A DNA stretch of 8,797 bases from Promethearchaeota archaeon. Lineage in GTDB: Archaea; Asgardarchaeota; Lokiarchaeia; Sigynarchaeales; SOKP01. The position numbers were made by a program, and so were the translations under genes. Shown here piece by piece: positions 1 to 6,037 of the stretch; within the stretch, counting starts at the first letter, position 1; each line of letters opens with the position of its first letter. The notes beneath the pieces were generated by a model that had not been told where the DNA came from, ran no database searches, and worked only from the letters and a program-made list of their open reading frames with translations. Location of the stretch: assembly GCA_030668025.1 (NCBI GenBank), contig DAOUUT010000152.1, positions 1 to 8,797 on the forward strand, written 5' to 3'.

Positions 1-41
1 TGATTGACTAAATGATAACAGAATAATATATTAATAGATGC

Positions 42-52
42 AAAAATATATT
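42..52 (+). promoter_or_regulatory. Candidate archaeal TATA-like box for the redox operon
   Basis: An AAAAATATATT stretch is centred about 49 bases before the ATG at 96. Archaeal transcription usually starts about 25 bases after the box, which would give a leader of some 20-25 bases, just enough to hold the ribosome binding site at 82-87. The whole 1-95 region is AT-rich, so the match could be chance. No convincing upstream BRE element was identified. Confidence 0.35.
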
Positions 53-81
53 GAACTAATATTGTGTTTTTTAAAAAAAAT

Positions 82-87
82 GAGGAG
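82..87 (+). promoter_or_regulatory. Ribosome binding site of the FAD oxidoreductase gene
   Basis: GAGGAG lies 8 bases before the ATG at 96 and is complementary to the 3' end of 16S rRNA. It is one of the clearest Shine-Dalgarno sites in the window and fixes the start of the first gene at 96. Confidence 0.75.
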
Positions 88-95
88 AATTTAAA

Positions 96-1664
96 ATGAG
101 TGATAAGAGTATTGAACAAACAATTAGCGAAACTTATGACGCTGTAATAATTGGCGCTGGTAATGGTGGTTTAATAGCTACAGCAACATTAGCAATGAGA
201 GGGGCTAAAATACTGCTTTTAGAACAACATAACTTACCTGGAGGATTTGCCTCTAGTTTTGTAAGGGGAAGGTTTGAGTTTGAGACCTCACTTCACGAAC
301 TTTATGATTATGGCCCTTCTTCAGATAAGGGTGGTACTAGAAGATTATTAGAAAAATTTAAACTAGATTCAGAGTTCGTAAAAATTCCTGAGGCATATAG
401 GTTAATTTTAACGGACCCAGATGAAAGTATTGATGTAGTAATGCCTTTTGGAACTGATTCTTATCTTGATACTATTGAAAAAGAGGTCCCTGGAAGTAGA
501 GAATCTGTAAGTAAATTTTTTGACCTAGCACAAGACATTGATAGGGCAACTTCCTATATAGGGCGGTCAAAAGGGCATCCAGATCAAAATGTTTTACTAA
601 AGGAGCATTCAAATTTTCTTAAAACTGCAGCTTATTCTGTGGAAGAAGTTCAAAATGCCCTTAATATGCCCGAAAAAGCAAGGAGCATTCTTAACGCGTA
701 TTGGGTTTATTTAGGACTTCCAACAAGTAGAGTGAATTTTACGATCTTTGCTTCTATGGTTTATGGTTATATTTTAAAAGGTGCTTATATTCCAAAATTT
801 CGATCTCACGACTACACTACCGCTCTAGATACAAGGATTAGAGAATTAGGAGGTAAAATCGAATATAACACGACAGTAGAAAAAATATTGGTTGAAAACG
901 GTAAAGTTGTCGGAGTTGAAACTTCTAAAGGAGATAAGATTAAAACGAATCATGTAGTTTGCAACGCTTCCCCTACGCTTACTTATAACAAATTAATACA
1001 TCCTAAATCAGAAGTTCCAGAAATTGCTTATAAGGAAATAAATGCTAGACGGCATGGAGTTTCTACATTTGTTGTTTATTTGGGTTTAGATTCAACGGCC
1101 GATGAATTAGGACTCAAAGATTATAGTTACTTTATTTATAACAATAAGAGTACTGATATACTTTACGAATCTTTAAACAACCTTGAAACGCCTGGTGTTC
1201 AAGCAACAATTTGTTTAAATAATGCAATCCCAGACTGCTCACCTCCAGGCACATGTATTATTTCTATTACTACTGCTTTTCTACCAGGAGTATGGGACGA
1301 TGTAAAGCCCGAAGATTACTTTACATTAAAAAATAAAATCGCGGAAGACCTTATTAACACTTTGGAAAAAACCACTGGTGCTCCAATAAAGGAACATATT
1401 GAAGAAATTGAAGTTGCTACGCCTCAAACCATTTCAAGATTTACCAGAAGTTATAATGGAGTAGTATATGGATACGAACCAGATTCGTGGGATTCATTTG
1501 TCCCACGCTTGATGACAATGAATGACGAAAAGCATATTGAGGGTCTTGAATTTTGTGGAGGTTTTGGAAAAAGATGTCACGGATATAGTAGTGCTTTAAA
1601 GGATGGAGAAACTGCTGCTTTACTAACTTTACAAGATTTACATAAAAAGGGTGAGCTAAAATGA
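96..1664 (+). CDS. Phytoene desaturase/retinol saturase-like FAD-dependent oxidoreductase
   Basis: The 522-residue protein belongs to the CrtI/CrtISO/retinol-saturase-like flavoprotein superfamily (COG1233 type), which desaturates, saturates or isomerises polyene or other hydrophobic substrates. An N-terminal Rossmann dinucleotide fold is seen at residues 15-45, with GAGNGG at 20-25 and the ribose-binding acid E43. It is followed by the family signature PGGFASSF at 48-55. The C-terminal FAD-binding segment lies at about 485-508 (FCGGFGKRCHGYSSALKDGE). The length of about 500 residues is normal, and there is no signal peptide or membrane segment. A strong GAGGAG site supports the start. The stop overlaps the next gene's ATG, so the two are almost certainly co-translated and the downstream [2Fe-2S] reductase is the likely electron partner. 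The substrate is unknown. No other carotenoid gene is present, so calling it a phytoene desaturase would be over-annotation; the RFEFE..LHEL region resembles uncharacterised oxidoreductases of anaerobes. Confidence 0.88.
   Translation: MSDKSIEQTISETYDAVIIGAGNGGLIATATLAMRGAKILLLEQHNLPGGFASSFVRGRFEFETSLHELYDYGPSSDKGGTRRLLEKFKLDSEFVKIPEAYRLILTDPDESIDVVMPFGTDSYLDTIEKEVPGSRESVSKFFDLAQDIDRATSYIGRSKGHPDQNVLLKEHSNFLKTAAYSVEEVQNALNMPEKARSILNAYWVYLGLPTSRVNFTIFASMVYGYILKGAYIPKFRSHDYTTALDTRIRELGGKIEYNTTVEKILVENGKVVGVETSKGDKIKTNHVVCNASPTLTYNKLIHPKSEVPEIAYKEINARRHGVSTFVVYLGLDSTADELGLKDYSYFIYNNKSTDILYESLNNLETPGVQATICLNNAIPDCSPPGTCIISITTAFLPGVWDDVKPEDYFTLKNKIAEDLINTLEKTTGAPIKEHIEEIEVATPQTISRFTRSYNGVVYGYEPDSWDSFVPRLMTMNDEKHIEGLEFCGGFGKRCHGYSSALKDGETAALLTLQDLHKKGELK
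1649..1664 (+). promoter_or_regulatory. Ribosome binding site and ATGA stop-start overlap
   Basis: GGGTGAG at 1649-1655 sits just before the second gene's ATG at 1661. That ATG shares bases with the first gene's TGA (1662-1664). The four-base ATGA overlap is a classic arrangement for translational coupling and suggests the two proteins are made in linked amounts. Confidence 0.75.
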
Positions 1665-2890
1665 GCGAAGAAAAAAAGAAATTTGATATTATTGTTAAAA
1701 GCAACACAAGAGATTTATTTGCGTTTACAAAATTAGTCCCAAACCGAAAAAAGAGGTTCGAAAAGGCATCTAGTGAGCCGATAACAAAGGATCCAATGAA
1801 TGAACTCGCTGTACGACTTCATCCCATAAGACAATACTTAGTTATCAGTGAAATCAAAGACGAAACAAAATCCACTAAAACATTTAAGCTCACACCAGAT
1901 CCAGATTCAAACACAAAAGAATTGGCTTATTTTAGAGCTGGTCAATATTTAAGCTTGAAGGTGAAAGTGAATGGAGTTGCTATCACAAGACCTTATTCAA
2001 TAGCTTCTTCTCCTTCGGAAGCTTTAAAAGGTTTCTATGAAATCACGATTAGAAAAGAAGAACCCGGATTTTTAACTGGTTTCATATGGGATAGTTGGAA
2101 AGTCGGAACTAGGGTTGAAAGTTCTGGACCAGAGGGATTCTTTTTTTACGAACCTCTTAGGGATTTAAAACAGATAGTCGGTCTCGCAGGAGGATCAGGA
2201 ATTACTCCATTCCGTTCCATTGCTAAAGAAATTGTTGAGGACAAATTAGATGCAAAATTAACCTTGCTGTATGGAAGTAGTGAAGAAGATGATATCATTT
2301 ATTACGACGAATTTAAAGAGCTTGAAAAGAAGCACCCGGATAAAATTAAAGTCGTGCATGTTTTAAGTTGTGAAGAAGTTACCCTCGAAGGATCTGAATT
2401 GGGCTTTTTAACTTCTGATATTATAGAGAAGTATTGCGATGTTAACAAAAGCTCGTTTTTTATTTGTGGACCACAAGTCATGTATAATTTTGTTGAAAAA
2501 GAATTAGAAAAGTTCAATTTACATCATAAACGCGTCCGTAGAGAGGCATTTGGTGAAATTAAAGATATTCTAAGTAATCCAGACTTCCCTCAAGATGTAG
2601 CTGATAAAGTATTTAAGATTAAGACTCACATTGGAAGTTTGATTAAAGACATACCAGCAAAGGCAACCGAATCCGTCCTTGTTGCCCTAGAACGAGCAAA
2701 CTTAAATCCACCATCAAAATGCCGCTCTGGCGAATGTGGGTTCTGTCGTTCTCTTCTTATTTCAGGTGATGTATATATAAATCCCGTTTCGGATTGGAGA
2801 AAAGCTGGGGATAAGAAATTTGACTTTTTCCATCCATGCGCATCCTACCCAATTACAGATCTCGAAATTAAAATTCCAAGAAAATTATAA
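1661..2890 (+). CDS. NAD(P)H-dependent flavin reductase with C-terminal [2Fe-2S] ferredoxin domain
   Basis: The 409-residue protein has the modular layout of electron-transfer reductases of the ferredoxin-NADP reductase superfamily: FAD domain, NAD(P) domain, then plant-type ferredoxin. The FR-type FAD-binding barrel spans about 55-165, with the flavin motif RPYS at 110-113. The nucleotide-binding domain spans about 170-290, with GGSGITP at 177-183 and CGP at 269-271. The ferredoxin domain spans about 318-409, and its cluster ligands are C354, C359, C362 and C393 (CX4CX2C...C). All key residues are present, so it should pass electrons between NAD(P)H, flavin and a one-electron iron-sulfur centre. 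The first ~50 residues are charged, Lys-rich and not part of the common core. The gene overlaps the FAD oxidoreductase by four bases, making that protein its probable partner. Related architectures serve as oxygenase reductases, but no oxygenase gene is nearby. No signal peptide is visible, so it is probably cytoplasmic. Confidence 0.9.
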   Translation: MSEEKKKFDIIVKSNTRDLFAFTKLVPNRKKRFEKASSEPITKDPMNELAVRLHPIRQYLVISEIKDETKSTKTFKLTPDPDSNTKELAYFRAGQYLSLKVKVNGVAITRPYSIASSPSEALKGFYEITIRKEEPGFLTGFIWDSWKVGTRVESSGPEGFFFYEPLRDLKQIVGLAGGSGITPFRSIAKEIVEDKLDAKLTLLYGSSEEDDIIYYDEFKELEKKHPDKIKVVHVLSCEEVTLEGSELGFLTSDIIEKYCDVNKSSFFICGPQVMYNFVEKELEKFNLHHKRVRREAFGEIKDILSNPDFPQDVADKVFKIKTHIGSLIKDIPAKATESVLVALERANLNPPSKCRSGECGFCRSLLISGDVYINPVSDWRKAGDKKFDFFHPCASYPITDLEIKIPRKL

Positions 2891-2896
2891 ATAACC

Positions 2897-2910
2897 TTTT
2901 TTTTTATTTT
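2897..2910 (+). terminator. Oligo-T terminator-like tract
   Basis: A run of nine T, one A and four T begins seven bases after the reductase stop codon. Archaeal RNA polymerase can terminate on U-tracts without a hairpin, so this may end or attenuate the two-gene transcript. The sulfatase-like gene starts only 15 bases later, so partial read-through is likely. Confidence 0.5.
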
Positions 2911-2925
2911 AAATACCAATAATAT

Positions 2926-4404
2926 ATGGTAAATGCAATATTAATTGTACTTGATACATTAAGACAAGATCATGTTGGATGTTATGGTAATACTTGGATA
3001 AAAACACCACATTTGGACAAGTTTGCCAAAGAATCCGTGAAATTTACACGAATGTACCCGGAGTCATTACCGACACTCCCGGCACGAAAAGCCATCTATA
3101 CTGGGAAGCGTGTTTTTCCTTTTACGGATGACAAGCTTGGAAAGACAAAGTCTGGACGGGGAGATATCATCGGCGATGCTCTCGGTGCCCCTGGTTGGAG
3201 TTCCATTTCAGATTCTCAAGACACTCTAGCAGAGCGATTTAATCGTAAAAAATATGTTACAGCTTTGTTTTCCGATGTTTATCATCAATTTAAACCAGGA
3301 TATAATTTCAATCGTGGATTTGATCAATGGAAATGGATTCGTGGACAAGAAGAGGATGCATATCTATCCGGACCACGAGTTCCCGACGAAATTCTTAAAG
3401 AATATCTCACTTCCAAAGAGGACGGGATATCAGCAGGTACGATATTTGCCCAATTCATGATGCGTCGATTCCTTCAAAATGTACGCTGGTGGCGCTCCGA
3501 AACTGACACTTTTCCATCCCAGGTATTTCGCGCAGCTGGGGAATGGTTGGATATGAATTATGATGCTCTAATAAAAGGGAAAGGATTTATAACTGTAGAA
3601 TCATTCGACCCACACGAACCTTGGAATCCGCCTCCTCAATACATTCGGATATACGAAAACGACCCTAATTGGGAAAAAGGATGCCGAAAAGTAACACACT
3701 CCCTCTATGGGCCAGCGAGTATACTTTCTGAAAAAGAACTCAAAAATTTAAGGACTAGGTATGCCGCAGAAGTATCGCTCGTGGACACATGGTTCGGTTA
3801 TTTCATAGATTATATCAAACGGATGGGTATCTGGGATGATTCAATCATTGTGGTAGTTTCTGATCACGGTCACATGCTAGGAGAGCACGGACTAGTAGCA
3901 AAAGCCGCCAACCCGCTTAGACGTGAAGTGGCTGATCTTGTCGCTATGATCCGATTTCCAGATGGTGAAGGTAGTGGTAAAACTTGTGATAAGTTTTGTT
4001 ATCATCATGACATCGCAACTACTATCTGTAAAGCTTGCGGTATTTCTGCGAATAATATGGATGGTAAGGACCTATTGAAATTGGTTCAAGATGACGAATT
4101 GACGTACTACGATCACATTTCGATAGCTTGGGGTGGCTCTGTAGCAGTTTACGATGGAGATTATTGGTATAATGGGTATGTGTGGGACACGGAAGGAGGA
4201 AGTCTATTTGATGTTAATAAAGACCCCAGATTAACCAAGGATATCATTTTAGAAGCTCCCGATAAGGCAAAAGAATTATTAAAACTTTGTTGGGGGGATG
4301 CGCGAGAGCCAATTGATATGGAATTTATGCGAAAATTCAAGGATTTATTAGGTTGTACTCCAGTTACCAAAAGACTTGCGAAACAAGATAATAAAGAAAT
4401 TTAA
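2926..4404 (+). CDS. Sulfatase-family (alkaline phosphatase superfamily) hydrolase with Thr nucleophile position
   Basis: The 492-residue protein has the sulfatase fold order. An N-terminal strand with metal-ligand D10 (LIVLDTLRQDH, 6-16) is followed by the active-site signature TLPARKAIYTG at 50-60, FDPHEPW at 228-234 and SDHGHMLGEHG at 312-322, with K326 close behind. The last stretch supplies probable metal ligands D313 and H314. True sulfatases have Cys or Ser at position 50, which is oxidised to formylglycine; here it is Thr (codon ACA), so that activation cannot occur. Thr nucleophiles are known in other superfamily members, such as nucleotide pyrophosphatases and phosphonoacetate hydrolase, so phosphodiester or phosphonate hydrolysis is a reasonable alternative to sulfate ester hydrolysis. 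There is no signal peptide, implying a cytoplasmic enzyme. The start is set by the conserved N-terminal strand; no Shine-Dalgarno site is visible. GC content is clearly higher than in neighbouring genes, hinting at acquisition by transfer. Confidence 0.85.
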   Translation: MVNAILIVLDTLRQDHVGCYGNTWIKTPHLDKFAKESVKFTRMYPESLPTLPARKAIYTGKRVFPFTDDKLGKTKSGRGDIIGDALGAPGWSSISDSQDTLAERFNRKKYVTALFSDVYHQFKPGYNFNRGFDQWKWIRGQEEDAYLSGPRVPDEILKEYLTSKEDGISAGTIFAQFMMRRFLQNVRWWRSETDTFPSQVFRAAGEWLDMNYDALIKGKGFITVESFDPHEPWNPPPQYIRIYENDPNWEKGCRKVTHSLYGPASILSEKELKNLRTRYAAEVSLVDTWFGYFIDYIKRMGIWDDSIIVVVSDHGHMLGEHGLVAKAANPLRREVADLVAMIRFPDGEGSGKTCDKFCYHHDIATTICKACGISANNMDGKDLLKLVQDDELTYYDHISIAWGGSVAVYDGDYWYNGYVWDTEGGSLFDVNKDPRLTKDIILEAPDKAKELLKLCWGDAREPIDMEFMRKFKDLLGCTPVTKRLAKQDNKEI

Positions 4405-4471
4405 TTAAAGTTTTATGTTATTTACGAAAATATAATACTAATAAATTGATATTCCAAGACACTTCTAAAAA

Positions 4472-4505
4472 TTTTTATATATATCTATTTTATTTCTTTT
4501 TATTT
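4472..4505 (+). terminator. T-rich terminator-like region after the sulfatase-like gene
   Basis: Several short T-tracts separated by A or C (TTTTT, TTTT, CTTTTT) lie 70-100 bases after the stop codon in the 189-base gap before the CDF gene. This fits diffuse archaeal U-tract termination. The surrounding DNA is very AT-rich, so the call is weak. No open reading frame or RNA gene was seen in the gap. Confidence 0.3.
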
Positions 4506-4538
4506 AATTGCCAAATATTTATTTCTCAGTATTTCTTT

Positions 4539-4553
4539 AAGTTTTTTAAACTT
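4539..4553. repeat. Short inverted repeat upstream of the CDF gene
   Basis: AAGTTT, a TTT spacer and AAACTT form a perfect 6-base inverted repeat about 40 bases before the CDF start. It lies directly upstream of an ATTAAATTTTTA stretch (4561-4572) that could serve as a TATA-like box. It could be an operator for a metal-responsive repressor, but such short AT-rich palindromes are common by chance. Confidence 0.3.
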
Positions 4554-4560
4554 CTAAAGT

Positions 4561-4572
4561 ATTAAATTTTTA
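4561..4572 (+). promoter_or_regulatory. Candidate TATA-like box of the CDF gene
   Basis: ATTAAATTTTTA is centred about 27 bases before the ATG at 4594. With normal archaeal spacing, transcription would begin at or just before the start codon, giving a leaderless or nearly leaderless message. This agrees with the lack of a clear Shine-Dalgarno site (only AAAGAAAG precedes the ATG). Confidence 0.35.
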
Positions 4573-4593
4573 TCTTAAGAAATAAAGAAAGTA

Positions 4594-6036
4594 ATGGACA
4601 TAAAAATTAAATTGGGAATTATTGCTTTTTTCATAATCCTAATTCAGTCAGGTTTAAAACTACTAGGGGTAATCCTAACGGGAAGTCTTAGTTTTTTAGC
4701 TGAAACTGTTGATACGCTTACTGATATTTTTTTTATTTGTCTAACAATTTATTCTCTGTATATAAGTCAAAAGCCCCCAGATTACCAACATATGTACGGA
4801 CACTCCAAGATTGATTCAATTGGGGGATTAATTCAAGGAATTATATTGATCAATCTTTATTGTATTCTTATTTATTTAGCAGTTCAAACGATATTAACCA
4901 ACGCGTATGGTATTATGAATCCTGATTTAGGGTTTCAACTGTTAATTATTTCATTCATTATTAATTTAGTTTTTTCTAGGATTTTAATGTGGCAAGGAAA
5001 GAAACGGAGTAGCTTATCACTTAAAATTCAAGGTTTAAATTTATTCCAAGATTCTCTTAGAGCGATTGTAGTTATGATTAATTTCATTTTAGCGATCTTT
5101 TTCAGTATCCAATTTTTAGACCCATTTTTTAGTATTGGGCTCTCCCTATGGATAATATTCACCGCATTTAAGCTTTCAAAAGAAGGCATTAAAGATTTAA
5201 TAGATGAAAATCCCATAAGTTATCTTATTTTAGAAGAAATCAGAGAAAAGGTTTTTAACCTTGATCACGTTAATGGTGTTGAAGAATTAAAAGTCAGAAT
5301 TGGTGGAAATACATTATTTTTAGATGTTCGTTTATCTGTTGAAGATCATATACCTGTTGTTCATGCAAATGAAATTACAAAAGCAATTCATACATTGAGT
5401 AAAAAATATTTTTCGTCTTATAATGTTGAATGTATAGTTGAGATGAATCCTTTAAGTGGTGAATCTTCAATAGGTGAAGAGATAATTAACTTACTTTATT
5501 CAATGAAAAGTGAATTTAATGAGATTTCAGATTTCAGGAATTTAAACATTTTCAGAATAGAAAATAAATACTTTTTATCTGTAGCAATAGCCGTTGACGA
5601 GAATTTATCACTAGAAGAAGCTCACGAATTAAGTATTCTGTTTGAAAATCAACTAAAGGAACAAGTGCCCTCTATTTCGCGTATAATTACTCATATAGAA
5701 TCAGAAACGATTATGCGAAAATTAGTAGCTGATAACTTAGTCTGTACTCTTATTGACCCTCAAAAGAAAAGAGAAATCCAGATTGTTTTAGAAAGTTTAT
5801 TAAAAAGTAATCCAGAAGTTAAAGGATATCATGGTTTAGAATTTTTGACAGCACTTGATTTTTGTGCACTCGAACTCCATGTTTTTTTTAATGGATCCTT
5901 AAACATTTCGAAAGTTCATAATATAGTTTCAAATTTAGAGCAACATATAAAAGAAACTCTAAAAATTGATAATCTAACAGAAATTATAATCCATTCTGAA
6001 CCTTTAGAAGGTCGAACAGATGGAATTTTTTTTTAA
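4594..6036 (+). CDS. Cation diffusion facilitator (CDF) metal exporter with extended C-terminal region
   Basis: The 480-residue membrane protein exports divalent metal ions (Zn, Mn, Fe, Co or Cd in known relatives), usually by proton exchange. About six membrane helices lie in residues 4-195. Helix 2 carries GSLSFLAETVDTLTD with D40 and D44, which match the DxxxD half of the transport site. The QHMYGHSKID loop (65-74) is the family's YGHxxxE-like segment. Helix 5 carries N149 and D153 where HxxxD or DxxxD is usual. The first cytoplasmic domain (about 210-287) is the normal CDF dimerisation domain with NGVEELKVR. Two further domains of the same beta-alpha-beta-beta pattern follow at about 294-372 and 395-470, making the protein about 180 residues longer than typical ~300-residue family members. 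The gene converges on a dehydrogenase gene with one base between stops. The metal specificity cannot be set from sequence alone. Confidence 0.87.
   Translation: MDIKIKLGIIAFFIILIQSGLKLLGVILTGSLSFLAETVDTLTDIFFICLTIYSLYISQKPPDYQHMYGHSKIDSIGGLIQGIILINLYCILIYLAVQTILTNAYGIMNPDLGFQLLIISFIINLVFSRILMWQGKKRSSLSLKIQGLNLFQDSLRAIVVMINFILAIFFSIQFLDPFFSIGLSLWIIFTAFKLSKEGIKDLIDENPISYLILEEIREKVFNLDHVNGVEELKVRIGGNTLFLDVRLSVEDHIPVVHANEITKAIHTLSKKYFSSYNVECIVEMNPLSGESSIGEEIINLLYSMKSEFNEISDFRNLNIFRIENKYFLSVAIAVDENLSLEEAHELSILFENQLKEQVPSISRIITHIESETIMRKLVADNLVCTLIDPQKKREIQIVLESLLKSNPEVKGYHGLEFLTALDFCALELHVFFNGSLNISKVHNIVSNLEQHIKETLKIDNLTEIIIHSEPLEGRTDGIFF
6026..6034 (+). terminator. T-tract at the end of the CDF gene
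   Basis: Nine consecutive T run through the last two Phe codons (TTT TTT) into the first base of the TAA stop. A U-tract this close to the stop could direct transcript ends just downstream, in the convergent dehydrogenase gene. Its placement inside coding sequence makes the role uncertain. Confidence 0.3.
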
Positions 6037-6037
6037 T

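Noticed and set aside
96..1664. Reading the first gene as part of a carotenoid or retinal pathway
   Set aside because: No phytoene synthase, cyclase, dioxygenase or rhodopsin gene is in the window, and the superfamily acts on many other substrates.
1441..1707. Minus-strand open frame opposite the end of the FAD oxidoreductase gene
   Set aside because: It lies antisense to two clearly coding genes, has no family motifs and starts without a ribosome binding site. It is a shadow of the real reading frames.
2907..2915. TTTTAAATA as a TATA box for the sulfatase-like gene
   Set aside because: It is only 11 bases before the ATG, so transcription would begin inside the conserved N-terminal strand. 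The gene is more likely read through from upstream or served by another promoter.
4405..4593. Possible small RNA or short gene in the 189-base gap
   Set aside because: Only AT-rich sequence with T-tracts and a short palindrome was found; there is no stable GC-containing hairpin and no reading frame with a ribosome binding site.
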